DNA of 64,000 nucleotides from Pseudarthrobacter polychromogenes (GTDB lineage Bacteria; Actinomycetota; Actinomycetes; Actinomycetales; Micrococcaceae). A program made the translations under genes and the position numbers. Under the pieces are notes generated by a model, which was given only the letters and a program-made list of their open reading frames with translations, made no database searches and was not told the origin of the DNA. The DNA is taken from the NCBI RefSeq assembly GCF_014644495.1, contig NZ_BMKU01000002.1:124001-188000 (forward strand). The letters are read 5' to 3'. This document shows, piece after piece, positions 54,241 to 64,000 of this stretch; the stretch's first letter is position 1, and each line of letters starts with the position of its first letter.

Positions 54241-55014
54241 GTGAGTGGACGCGTGGAGTTGCCCGGGTTCCTCTATGGCTTCTATGAGCGCAGGCTGCTG
54301 AAGGACCTGGCCCGCGACCGCATTCCCCGCCATATCGGCGTGATGGTGGACGGCAACCGCCGCTGGGCCAAGCAGTTCAACGCCCCCACCAGCCAGGGGC
54401 ACCAGGCCGGCGCCGACAAGATCCACGAGTTCCTTGGCTGGTGCCAGGAGCTGGGGGTCAAAGTGGTCACCCTGTACATGCTCTCCACGGACAACATGAA
54501 CAGGTCCAGCGAGGAACTGGACCTGCTGATGGGCATCATCGCCAACACCCTGGACCGGCTGGACGAGGACGCCAACATCTCCGTCCACGCGATGGGTGCT
54601 CCGGAACTACTTCCGGACTACCTTGCCGAGCGCCTCAACAAGCTGACGGCGCGCACCCCCGTCCTGGAAAAGATCCATGTCAACGTGGCGGTGGGATACG
54701 GCGGCCGCCGGGAAATCGTGGACGCGGTGCGCGAGCTCCTCCATGACGCCGTGGCCAAGAACAAGGACATCGGCAAGCTTGCGGACGAGCTCTGCGTGGA
54801 TGACATCTCCCGCTTCCTCTACACCCGCGGCCAGCCGGACCCGGACCTGGTGATCCGGACATCGGGGGAGCAGCGCCTCTCCGGGTTCCTGATGTGGCAA
54901 AGCGCCTACAGCGAGTTCTACTTCTGCGAGGCACTGTGGCCCGCGTTCCGGAAAGTGGACTTCCTGCGGGCCCTCCGCGACTACGCGGGAAGGCAGCGCC
55001 GCTTCGGCTCCTGA
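54241..55014 (+). CDS. uppS: isoprenyl transferase (cis-prenyl synthase)
   Basis: Makes a Z-polyprenyl diphosphate, the precursor of the peptidoglycan lipid carrier or a shorter Z-farnesyl primer. Motifs: [14 protein letters not shown] with the catalytic Asp, the [13 protein letters not shown] region, and [15 protein letters not shown]. At 257 residues it is the length of actinobacterial short-chain enzymes; product length cannot be inferred. GTG at 54241 is chosen because GAGGAAG lies 8 bases upstream. Confidence 0.93.
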   Translation: MSGRVELPGFLYGFYERRLLKDLARDRIPRHIGVMVDGNRRWAKQFNAPTSQGHQAGADKIHEFLGWCQELGVKVVTLYMLSTDNMNRSSEELDLLMGIIANTLDRLDEDANISVHAMGAPELLPDYLAERLNKLTARTPVLEKIHVNVAVGYGGRREIVDAVRELLHDAVAKNKDIGKLADELCVDDISRFLYTRGQPDPDLVIRTSGEQRLSGFLMWQSAYSEFYFCEALWPAFRKVDFLRALRDYAGRQRRFGS

Positions 55015-55147
55015 CAACTCCGGTTCATCACAAGTTCACACCACTGCAACACGAATCGCCGCTTAATGGTTGCGGAAACTACCTGGGGTGGATTTACGTT
55101 ATATCCATCAGCTGGCAAAACCGCCGGCTGATCGGGGAGGCCAGTAC

Positions 55148-55219
55148 ATGGAGCGAATCATCGCACCGGTTGTATGGGAGGCCGGACCCGGCCTCCCGGC
55201 CGAGCCGCCTCACCAATAA
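55148..55219 (+). CDS. possible 23-residue leader peptide upstream of phoH
   Basis: A short open frame beginning [13 protein letters not shown] and ending at a TAA, with a good GGGGAGG site 8 bases before its ATG. It overlaps a 10-base hairpin (55176-55197, GGGAGGCCGG). It ends 34 bases before the phoH start. It may be a regulatory uORF or chance. Confidence 0.25.
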   Translation: MERIIAPVVWEAGPGLPAEPPHQ

Positions 55220-55253
55220 CAATTCCGGGCTGGTGCCCGGGGCTGGAGTCGAT

Positions 55254-56672
55254 GTGGCTACTTCTGAACAACTGCCCGAGGTCGTTTTTGACCAGGGAGG
55301 GAAAGCTACCTCTCGCGCCACGCGAGCCACCTCACAAACCGGTTCAGCAGCGGATGCTGCGGCCGGTTTTGCTGTCTCCGGAAGGGAAGCCGCCATTAAC
55401 ACCTTCGTCATCGACACCTCCGTCCTGCTGTCAGACCCCCGCGCCCTGCTGCGCTTTGCGGAACACGAGGTCATCGTTCCGATCGTGGTGATCACCGAAC
55501 TGGAGTCCAAACGGCACGACCCCGAGCTGGGCTATTTCGCCCGGAAAGCGCTGCGGCTCCTCGACGACCTCAGGGTCAAACACGGCGGACTGAACCAGCC
55601 CATTCCCATCGGGGACGACGGCGGCTCCCTCATGGTGGAGCTCAACCACATCTCCTCGGAGGTGCTGCCGCTGGGCTTCCGGAGCGGGGACAACGACAGC
55701 CGCATCCTCGCCGTCGCCAAGAACCTCGCCAACGAGGGCAGGAACGTCACCGTGGTATCCAAGGACCTGCCCATGCGGGTCAAGGCCTCGGCCATGGGGC
55801 TCACCGCAGACGAATACCGCAACGAACTGGTGAAGGACTCCGGCTGGACCGGCGTTGCCGAGGTCGAAGCCAACGAGCAGGAGATCTCAACCCTCTACGG
55901 CCACGAGCCGGTGTTTATCCCGGCGGCAGCGGAAATGCCGGTCAACACCGGCCTGGTCCTGCTGTCCAACCGGGGGTCTGCCCTGGGCCGGGTGGGCCCG
56001 GACAAGCAGGTCCGCCTGGTCAAAGGCGACCGTGACGTGTTTGGCCTGCACGGGCGCTCTGCCGAGCAGCGGCTGGCCATCGACATGCTGATGGATCCCG
56101 CCGTCGGCATCGTGTCCATCGGCGGCCGGGCCGGCACCGGAAAGTCGGCCCTGGCACTGTGCGCCGGCCTCGAAGCCGTCCTGGAACGGCGCGAGCACCG
56201 CAAGGTCATCGTGTTCCGGCCCCTCTACGCCGTGGGCGGCCAGGAACTCGGCTACCTTCCCGGCTCCGAGTCCGAGAAAATGAACCCCTGGGCGCAGGCC
56301 GTGTTCGACACGCTCGGTGCCCTGGTCAGCCAGGAGGTGGTGGAGGAGGTCATGGACCGCGGCATGCTCGAGGTCATGCCCCTCACCCACATCCGCGGAC
56401 GGTCCCTCCACGATGCCTTCGTGATCGTTGACGAGGCCCAGTCGCTCGAGAAGAACGTCCTGCTGACCGTCATGAGCAGGATCGGCCAAAACTCGAAGAT
56501 CGTCCTCACCCACGACGTCGCCCAGCGCGACAACCTGCGCGTCGGCCGCCACGACGGGATAGCCGCCGTCGTCGAAACCCTGAAAGGACACCCGCTCTTC
56601 GGCCACATCACCCTGACCCGCTCCGAACGCTCGCCCATCGCAGCCCTGGTCACGGAACTGCTCGAAGGCTAG
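55254..56672 (+). CDS. phoH: PIN domain-containing PhoH family ATPase/RNA helicase-nuclease
   Basis: Fusion of an N-terminal PIN ribonuclease domain ([11 protein letters not shown] with Asp54, and further acidic residues such as ELESKR and SGDNDSR) and a C-terminal PhoH P-loop ATPase (GRAGTGKSA near residue 290, [10 protein letters not shown] near 393, [12 protein letters not shown]). PhoH2-type fusions unwind and cleave RNA. GTG at 55254 with GGAG 5 bases upstream is chosen; 472 residues. A gene-free palindromic region follows. Confidence 0.92.
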   Translation: MATSEQLPEVVFDQGGKATSRATRATSQTGSAADAAAGFAVSGREAAINTFVIDTSVLLSDPRALLRFAEHEVIVPIVVITELESKRHDPELGYFARKALRLLDDLRVKHGGLNQPIPIGDDGGSLMVELNHISSEVLPLGFRSGDNDSRILAVAKNLANEGRNVTVVSKDLPMRVKASAMGLTADEYRNELVKDSGWTGVAEVEANEQEISTLYGHEPVFIPAAAEMPVNTGLVLLSNRGSALGRVGPDKQVRLVKGDRDVFGLHGRSAEQRLAIDMLMDPAVGIVSIGGRAGTGKSALALCAGLEAVLERREHRKVIVFRPLYAVGGQELGYLPGSESEKMNPWAQAVFDTLGALVSQEVVEEVMDRGMLEVMPLTHIRGRSLHDAFVIVDEAQSLEKNVLLTVMSRIGQNSKIVLTHDVAQRDNLRVGRHDGIAAVVETLKGHPLFGHITLTRSERSPIAALVTELLEG

Positions 56673-56688
56673 TCCCCGGTTGAGCAGC

Positions 56689-56724
56689 AAGGGCCGTGGC
56701 CGGGTTCGCCGGGGCACGGCCCTT
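56689..56724 (+). terminator. phoH terminator
   Basis: Stem of about ten bases (AAGGGCCGTG and CACGGCCCTT) with an inner GC-rich stem, 17 bases after the phoH stop, followed by TCGTTT. Confidence 0.75.
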
Positions 56725-56744
56725 TCGTTTGTGGCAGTTGTTGG

Positions 56745-57099
56745 GTCGTTCGTCCCCAGCACTTCGCCGTCGTTGGGTGGTGCAGCCGTGGCTGGGTTCG
56801 CCGAGCCACGGGCCTTCTCCGTCGCTTAGACACGACGCATAGGGCCACCTACGGTCGCTGGGCGACCTCCGGCAGCCGATGCGCCGCGATGCGCTCCTAC
56901 GAGAAGGCCCGTGACCCGCCTCGTGCATCTTGAGCCCAAGGCGCGCCTTGGCACACGTCCGGTCCCAGTGCTTCGCGTAGGAGCGCATCGCCGACCAGAA
57001 CGTTGCGCAGGTCGCCCAGCGACCGTAGCGGCGCGGCGGGAGGTGTCTAAGCGACGGCGAAGTACTGGGGGCGGACGAACCCAGCCACAGCTGTACACC
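56745..57099. repeat. giant imperfect inverted-repeat element, 321 bp core
   Basis: Fills most of the 477-base gap between phoH and the GNAT gene. Left and right arms of the core (56779-56930 and 56947-57099) pair around a centre near 56938. Perfectly paired blocks: 15 bp (56819-56833 with 57043-57057), 20 bp (56849-56868 with 57009-57028), 16 bp (56886-56901 with 56976-56991), and a central 16-base palindrome CCAAGGCGCGCCTTGG. A third partial copy of the outer block (56745-56772) lies outside the left arm. It does not look like a gene: open frames in it are short and overlap on both strands. Confidence 0.85.
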
Positions 57100-57149
57100 T
57101 GAGCGCGGAGAAGGTCTGCCTCGCGGCGCACTGGACCGCGGACACCCGC

Positions 57150-57797
57150 TCAGGTGATCTTGAGGAACTTCGATGCTGCTTCGTGGCCCCCTACCCTGAG
57201 GGTCCAGTCAGGGCGCTTGAAGGAGTCCGGGGTGAGGCGGACGTGCTGGACTGTCTCGACCCGGGTGCCCCAGGCCTTGCGGGTGATGCCGTTGAGTTCG
57301 TAGCCGAGGGACCGGGAGACGCCCAGGGAGGCCTCGTTCCAGTCTGCTGCTTCTGACTCGGCCACTTCTGCGCCCAGCCAGTCGAACGCATAGAGCGCGA
57401 CGGCGGCGCGCATCTCCTTGCCCAGGCCGCGGCCCTGCACGTTCTGCCTGAGCCAGGATCCCGTGCTGACCGTCTTGAGGGTGGCGAATTCCTTGGCCCC
57501 GACGTCCTGGCAGCCGATGAACTCACCTTTGTGCCAGATGCCCAGGAGCAGCGTCCAGGAGTCCGGCGTGCACTCGGCGCGGCACCGCCAGTACCAGCGG
57601 GCCATGTTCGGTCCAAGCTCTTCGGCCGGAAGCTCAGTCCAAGGAGTGCTGAACGGATTCCTGCCGGGCTCGTGGATACCCGTGCGCGCTGCTGCAACTG
57701 CCGCCGGAATCTCGTGGTCCTGGATGGGGCGGAGCTCCAGCCGGGGCGTGGCCAGCGTGAGGTCGAAGAGTGGCCACACGGCGTTCGGTGAAGTCAT
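57150..57797 (-). CDS. GNAT family N-acetyltransferase (RimJ/RimL-like)
   Basis: 215 residues with a RimJ-type start (LATPRLELRPIQDHEIPA), an acetyl-CoA loop NVQGRGLGKEMRAAVA and NEASLGVSRSLGYELNG, typical of this group. Substrate unknown; could act on a protein N-terminus, small amine or antibiotic. Its stop codon lies in the right arm of a 10-base inverted repeat (57096-57105 with 57147-57156). Confidence 0.9.
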   Translation of the reverse strand: MTSPNAVWPLFDLTLATPRLELRPIQDHEIPAAVAAARTGIHEPGRNPFSTPWTELPAEELGPNMARWYWRCRAECTPDSWTLLLGIWHKGEFIGCQDVGAKEFATLKTVSTGSWLRQNVQGRGLGKEMRAAVALYAFDWLGAEVAESEAADWNEASLGVSRSLGYELNGITRKAWGTRVETVQHVRLTPDSFKRPDWTLRVGGHEAASKFLKIT

Positions 57798-57840
57798 CCG
57801 CGAAGCCTAGCCGATGGGTGCCGGTTGTGGCCTGTCACAG

Positions 57841-58635
57841 TCAGGCGGGAACGTCCCAGCTGATGTGGCGGCGGACGTCGGTGAGGTTCATGGATTCGGC
57901 CAGGAAAAGGTCGTCCAGCATGTATTCGTCCACGGCAATAATCCTCAGCCAGTGACCGTACTGGTCCGTTTCAGGTTCAAGTGAGCGGCTGGACACACAG
58001 ACGCCGGTGCCCAGGTCCACCCTGATCATGGAGCGGCCCGGCATGCACAGGGGAGCGGCGGGATCCGCGGGATGGTAGGCGGCGGTCGGGGCCACCACCG
58101 CCTCAAGCGCCGGCCGGCCCTCACACTCAACGCGGCGGACATCCTGGACCTCCACGGGGTTGCTGCCGGGGAACTCGAGGGGCACGGGAGCGTTGCCGGC
58201 AAGCTCCACCGGATCCAGCGCCGCGGAGAAGCGTCCGTTGCCGAAGCCGGGCTCCCCATAGGCCGCCTCGGGGCGCCGCCGCACCAGGCCGAGGTCGTCG
58301 TAAACGGGCGTCACCAGGTGGGGCGGCAGGAGCCAGGATTTCCGCGTGGAGCTGATGTAGAGCCCGTCCCTGGAGTCGTTGATCCCCGTGGTGCTGTGGA
58401 GGACCAGTCCTTCAGGGCTTTCCAGGCGGAGGGCTCCGGGGCGCCGCAGCCAGGCACGGACCAGGGGAGCTGCAGGGCTGGGAGCTTCCGTGAAGGGTTC
58501 ATTCCAGTACTCGAAGCGCAGCGACTGCCATTTCCAGGGGGAGGACCGGCACAGGTTCCGGAACATCGCTGCAAGGTCCGTGGGGGCAGCTCCACTGTCC
58601 GGATCCGGCCGGTGCCGGAAGTCCCACGTCGCCAT
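57841..58635 (-). CDS. hypothetical protein, no family recognised
   Basis: 264-residue soluble protein without signal peptide or transmembrane helix. No catalytic motif was recognised. It is rich in Pro, Arg and Trp and has segments such as WKWQSLRFEYWNEPFTEAP and HWLRIIAVDEYMLDDLF. The ATG at 58635 is chosen; GTG two codons earlier is possible. It is divergent from the prepilin peptidase. Confidence 0.65.
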   Translation of the reverse strand: MATWDFRHRPDPDSGAAPTDLAAMFRNLCRSSPWKWQSLRFEYWNEPFTEAPSPAAPLVRAWLRRPGALRLESPEGLVLHSTTGINDSRDGLYISSTRKSWLLPPHLVTPVYDDLGLVRRRPEAAYGEPGFGNGRFSAALDPVELAGNAPVPLEFPGSNPVEVQDVRRVECEGRPALEAVVAPTAAYHPADPAAPLCMPGRSMIRVDLGTGVCVSSRSLEPETDQYGHWLRIIAVDEYMLDDLFLAESMNLTDVRRHISWDVPA

Positions 58636-58693
58636 ATCCACAGTTTACGCGCGGGCGGTGCGTGGGCGGGTGGAAATCCAGTAGCATCCGAGG

Positions 58694-59242
58694 GTGATCC
58701 ATCGACTGGGCGAACTATGGCAGCACACTCCGCCGGCCTTCTGGCTGGTGCTTGCCGCGTGCGCCTACTTCGCGGTGATGGCCGTCCGGCTCACGGTGAT
58801 CGACGTCCGGCACCATCTGCTGCCGAACAGGATCGTTTTTCCGTCGTATGCCGTGGCCGGCGTCCTGCTCCTGGCGGCGGCGGCCGTGGCCGGGGCGGGC
58901 TCCGTCCAGGGGCCTGCTGGTCCACTCGCAGGCCTTGCGTCCCAGCCGATGCTCCGGGTCGTGGCCGGGGCGGCCATCCTGTGGCTCTTCTACTTCCTCC
59001 TGCGGCTGGTGTACCCGCCGGGTATGGGCTTCGGGGACGTGAAACTCGCCGGAGTCCTGGGAATGTACCTGGGCTACCTCGGGTGGGGGCATCTGTTTGC
59101 AGGCACGTTCCTGGCCTTCCTTTTGGGCGGTCTCTGGTCCGTCGCACTCCTGGCGGCCCGGAGGGGAACGCTTAAATCGTCCATCCCCTTCGGCCCGTTC
59201 ATGCTCGCCGGAGCCGCCGCAGCGATGCTGCTGCCGGCCTGA
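58694..59242 (+). CDS. A24 prepilin peptidase (type IV leader peptidase)
   Basis: Aspartic protease of the TadV/CpaA type, 182 residues and five or six helices, that cleaves class III signal peptides of pilins. The catalytic Asp residues are in VIDVRHHLLPNRIVF (about residue 36) and in the signature MGFGDVKLAG (about residue 116). It has no N-terminal methyltransferase domain. No pilin or Tad genes are in this window. GTG start. Confidence 0.9.
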   Translation: MIHRLGELWQHTPPAFWLVLAACAYFAVMAVRLTVIDVRHHLLPNRIVFPSYAVAGVLLLAAAAVAGAGSVQGPAGPLAGLASQPMLRVVAGAAILWLFYFLLRLVYPPGMGFGDVKLAGVLGMYLGYLGWGHLFAGTFLAFLLGGLWSVALLAARRGTLKSSIPFGPFMLAGAAAAMLLPA

Positions 59243-59309
59243 CTTTCAGCGGCCGGGATCGGGGTGTACGGGCAGCCGACGCTGGAGAACAGTTCGGTAG
59301 GCTGGCACA

Positions 59310-59781
59310 ATGCCTGCGCCTGACTATGTCCTGAAGCTTCGCAAGAAAATCGGCAACGATCCGCTGTGGGTCCCGGGGGTGCGGGGCGTGGTGGTGGATG
59401 CCGCGGACCGCGTGCTGCTGGCCCAACGGGCAGATAACAGGCAGTGGGCCCTGGTGAGCGGCATGCTTGAGCCGGGCGAACAGCCGGCCCGCGGGCTGGT
59501 GCGGGAAATCTTTGAGGAAACGGCGGTGGTGGCCGAACCGGAGCGCGTGGTGTCTGTGGGGGGCCGTGGGGCCCTTCACCTACCCCAACGGCGATGTGTG
59601 CGAGTTCCTGGACGTCGTGTTCCTCTGCCGCTACGTCTCAGGGACTGCCCGGGTTAACGATGACGAGTCGCTGGCCGTCGGCTGGTTTGGAATCGATGAA
59701 CTGCCCGACCTCATGGCCGGACACCTCACCAGCATCCACCGTGCCCTCGCATCCGCCGAAGCCGCGCACTTCGAACCCTGA
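59310..59781 (+). pseudogene. Nudix hydrolase with a one-base frameshift
   Basis: The frame beginning at 59310 gives residues 1-82 including an intact Nudix box (GMLEPGEQPARGLV then REIFEETAVV) but leaves the family fold at a run of six G (59558-59563) and ends at 59657. The +1 frame continues with GAVGPFTYPNGDVCEF and a normal C-terminal half to 59781. Removing one G restores a single 156-residue protein. It may be a true pseudogene, a sequencing error in a homopolymer, or a phase-variable or slippage site. Confidence 0.85.
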
Positions 59782-59818
59782 TCGAATCATCGCGGCCTCA
59801 TCATAAGGAAGCACAACA

Positions 59819-59851
59819 GGGGCGCCGCAACCCCCAAGATTGCGGCGCCCC
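59819..59851. terminator. bidirectional terminator between Nudix and MFS genes
   Basis: Twelve-base perfect stem (GGGGCGCCGCAA and complement) with a 9-base loop between convergent genes. Confidence 0.8.
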
Positions 59852-59904
59852 CGCCCCACGTGCGCGGCAGCCCTGCAGCGTGATTGCCGCCAGGACGACG
59901 GCGG

Positions 59905-62270
<2,366 letters not shown>

Positions 62271-62281
62271 AAAGTAAAGTT

Positions 62282-62306
62282 TTGCACTGACCGTAAATAA
62301 GTGCAA
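62282..62306. promoter_or_regulatory. operator candidate for the TetR regulator
   Basis: TTGCACT and AGTGCAA arms separated by 11 bases, 12 bases before the GTG start. The minus-strand -35 element TTGCAC (62306-62301) is part of it, with a -10-like element about 17 bases later, so binding would block transcription of the tetR-MFS unit. Confidence 0.6.
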
Positions 62307-62327
62307 CTTTTGAAAGAGGCGCGAAGA

Positions 62328-62394
62328 TGGAGTTTTTGTCCACGTATGCAGGGTTGAGCGGCGCTGAAGCCTGCACATCTGGACAAAAACTCCA
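62328..62394. repeat. 67-bp near-perfect palindrome
   Basis: Arms 62328-62360 and 62362-62394 are 33 bp with five mismatches and a one-base centre. The outer 15 bp (TGGAGTTTTTGTCCA) pair perfectly. It lies between the tetR operator and the fumC terminator. It does not resemble the palindrome at 429-494. Possibly a dispersed palindromic element. Confidence 0.75.
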
Positions 62395-62399
62395 CAGTG

Positions 62400-62444
62400 C
62401 GACGACGGCCGGTACCTTTCGTGGGAAGGTACCGGCCGTCGTCG
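62400..62444. terminator. fumC terminator
   Basis: Nineteen-base perfect stem with a 7-base loop, beginning 24 bases past the fumC stop. The stem includes GACGGCCGGTACC. Confidence 0.85.
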
Positions 62445-62467
62445 TACTTGAACGGTAAGTGCGGAGG

Positions 62468-63895
62468 CTACGCCTTGTGGGCGGGAGCCGTCATGGTGGT
62501 GACATCCAGTGCCTTGTCCAGGTCCGCTTCGGAGACCTGGCCCTCGCCGTCACCGACGAAGCCCAGCTTCTCGGTGGCCTGGCGGACGGTCAGGCCCTCC
62601 GCCACGGCCGTCTTGGCGATCTTGGCCGCGTTCTCGTAGCCGATGTACTTGTTCAGCGGGGTCACGATCGACGGTGACGCCTCTGCCAGGAAGCGGGCAC
62701 GCTCCACGTTCGCGGTGATGCCGTCGATCATCTTGTCTGCCATGACCCGGCTGGTGTTGGCGAGCAGGCGGATGGATTCCAGCAGGTTGGACGCCATGAC
62801 CGGGATGCCGACGTTCAGCTCGAACGCACCGTTGGTGCCGGACCAGGCGATGGCGGTGTCGTTGCCGATGACCTGGGCTGCCACCATAATGGAGGCCTCG
62901 CAGATGACCGGGTTGACCTTGCCGGGCATGATGGACGAGCCGGGCTGCAGGTCCGGAATGGCAATCTCGCCAAGGCCCGTGTTGGGGCCGGACCCCATCC
63001 ACCGGAGGTCGTTGTTGATCTTCATGAAGGAGATGGCGATGTTGCGCAGCTGGCTGGACGCCTCGATCAGGCCGTCGCGGTTGGCCTGCGCCTCGAAGTG
63101 GTCGCGTGCCTCGGTCAGCGGCAGGCCCGTGTCCGTGGCCAGCAGTTCGATGACGCGCTCCGGGAACCCGGCCGGGGTGTTGATGCCGGTGCCCACCGCC
63201 GTGCCGCCAAGGGGAACTTCGGCCACGCGGGGGAGCGAGGCGTTGATGCGCTCGATGCCGTAGCGGACCTGGGCCGCGTAGCCGCCGAACTCCTGGCCCA
63301 GGGTCACCGGCGTGGCATCCATCAGGTGGGTGCGGCCGGACTTGACCACGTCCTTGAATTCAACAGCCTTGCGCTCCAGCGATTCGGCCAGGTAGCCGAG
63401 TGCGGGAATGAGGTCGTTGATCAGGGCGGAGGTGGCAGCAACGTGCACCGACGTGGGGAAAACGTCGTTGGAGGACTGCGAGGCGTTGACGTGGTCGTTC
63501 GGGTGGACAACCTTGCTGCTGCCGGCCGCCTTGAGGGCGCGGGTGGCCAGCTCGGCGATCACCTCGTTGGTGTTCATGTTGGAGGACGTGCCGGAGCCGG
63601 TCTGGAAGACGTCGATGGGGAAGTCGCCGTCGTACTTGCCCGTTGCGACCTGGTCCGCGGCCTCTGCAATGGCTTTGGCCAGCTCGCCGTCGAGCACACC
63701 CAGTTCAGCGTTGGCCTGGGCGGCAGCCTTCTTGACCCGGGCCAGCGCTTCAATGTGCGCAGGCTCCAGGGTCTTGCCGGAAATCGGGAAGTTCTCCACT
63801 GCCCGCTGCGTCTGCGCGCGGTACAGTGCGTTCACGGGGACGCGGACTTCGCCCATCGTGTCATGTTCAATGCGGAACTCTTCAGTGGAAGTCAT
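62468..63895 (-). CDS. fumC: class II fumarate hydratase
   Basis: TCA-cycle enzyme hydrating fumarate to malate, iron-independent class, 475 residues. Motifs: [15 protein letters not shown] near residue 100, [14 protein letters not shown] with the catalytic His, [12 protein letters not shown], and the signature [12 protein letters not shown] near residue 318. ATG start. It works directly after the succinate dehydrogenase encoded 50 kb away. Confidence 0.97.
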   Translation of the reverse strand: MTSTEEFRIEHDTMGEVRVPVNALYRAQTQRAVENFPISGKTLEPAHIEALARVKKAAAQANAELGVLDGELAKAIAEAADQVATGKYDGDFPIDVFQTGSGTSSNMNTNEVIAELATRALKAAGSSKVVHPNDHVNASQSSNDVFPTSVHVAATSALINDLIPALGYLAESLERKAVEFKDVVKSGRTHLMDATPVTLGQEFGGYAAQVRYGIERINASLPRVAEVPLGGTAVGTGINTPAGFPERVIELLATDTGLPLTEARDHFEAQANRDGLIEASSQLRNIAISFMKINNDLRWMGSGPNTGLGEIAIPDLQPGSSIMPGKVNPVICEASIMVAAQVIGNDTAIAWSGTNGAFELNVGIPVMASNLLESIRLLANTSRVMADKMIDGITANVERARFLAEASPSIVTPLNKYIGYENAAKIAKTAVAEGLTVRQATEKLGFVGDGEGQVSEADLDKALDVTTMTAPAHKA

Positions 63896-63982
63896 GGGGC
63901 TAGCTTAGGACGCCCGGGCGCCGCACCGAAAACCGTGAACTGCCTGCTACACGCTGCCAGCGGAGCCGTTCCTGAACGCCCC

Positions 63983-64000
63983 TTAGAGCTCGCCGATTCC
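63983..64000 (-). CDS. last five codons of an unidentified minus-strand gene
   Basis: On the minus strand the final bases read Gly-Ile-Gly-Glu-Leu-stop (TAA at 63985-63983). Its body lies outside the window. The product cannot be identified from this alone. The reading is plausible because it fits the expected minus-strand neighbour of fumC. Confidence 0.35.
   Translation of the reverse strand, partial: GIGEL

Noticed and set aside
56650..56988. 112-residue open frame beginning MRSYAKHWDRTCAK in the palindromic region
   Set aside because: It reads through one arm of the inverted repeat and the phoH terminator into the phoH 3' end; composition tracks the palindrome, not a protein.
57096..57156. 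10-base inverted repeat (CACCTGAGCG with complement) as mobile-element ends
   Set aside because: It spans the GNAT stop codon and encloses only 41 bases; more likely a weak terminator.

Overview
The window is a gene-dense, high-GC chromosomal segment from an actinobacterium, most likely a Micrococcaceae member close to Arthrobacter/Pseudarthrobacter. The grounds are strongly GC-biased third codon positions, frequent GTG and TTG starts, a mycothiol-conjugate amidase (so mycothiol metabolism), actinobacterial families (DUF501, DUF4307, PIN-PhoH, a mycosin-like protease), an sdhCDAB operon with a type II NADH dehydrogenase, and the order eno / septum formation initiator / DUF501 / Ppx-GppA / S8 protease / ndh. 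No phage, insertion sequence, CRISPR array or rRNA was seen. Most content is core metabolism.

Layout. 1-4.9 kb: tail of an ABC-2 exporter permease, a long palindromic repeat, a small membrane protein, exonuclease III, trpS, a 2H phosphoesterase and a YihY/BrkB membrane protein. 4.9-9.5 kb: a carbohydrate locus with a six-hairpin glycosidase divergent from an orphan sugar-binding lipoprotein, then an alpha/beta hydrolase. 9.6-13.1 kb: sdhCDAB on the minus strand, divergent from manC. 14.6-17.8 kb: an M20 amidohydrolase and the ohrR-ohr-oxidoreductase peroxide-defence unit with a perfect operator. 18.1-28.8 kb: nucleoside uptake and salvage (BMP lipoprotein, ATPase, two permeases, cdd, deoA, two DedA proteins, add, mazG), mostly with overlapping genes. 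28.9-36.7 kb: eno, septum formation initiator, DUF501, Ppx/GppA, mycosin-like protease, ndh and a GNAT enzyme, followed by a tRNA with anticodon UAA. 37-42.7 kb: a branched-chain amino-acid transporter whose binding protein is convergent with livHMGF; LivH carries an unusual secreted-domain extension. 43-47.3 kb: a Bax-inhibitor-like protein, galTK and an aldose epimerase. 47.4-56.7 kb: AI-2E transporter, ilvA, rhomboid, greA, DUF4307, mca, trhA, uppS and PIN-PhoH. 56.7-57.1 kb: a gene-free giant inverted repeat. 57.1-64 kb: GNAT, an unknown protein, a prepilin peptidase, a frameshifted Nudix gene, an MFS drug exporter with its TetR regulator, fumC, and the last codons of a further minus-strand gene.

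Regulatory reading. Three CRP/GlxR-type sites (TGTGA-N6-TCAC-like) precede ndh, the branched-chain amino-acid binding protein and livH, suggesting a shared global regulator for respiration and amino-acid uptake. Other operator candidates lie before ohrR, sdhC, the sugar-binding lipoprotein, trhA and the tetR gene. Many convergent genes are separated by long bidirectional hairpin terminators. The most unusual features are the 320-bp inverted-repeat element at 56.8-57.1 kb, two further long palindromes of different sequence, the LivH fusion, the 74-nt tRNA with a UAA anticodon but no long variable arm, and the one-base frameshift in the Nudix gene. No complete novel defence or biosynthetic system was found.
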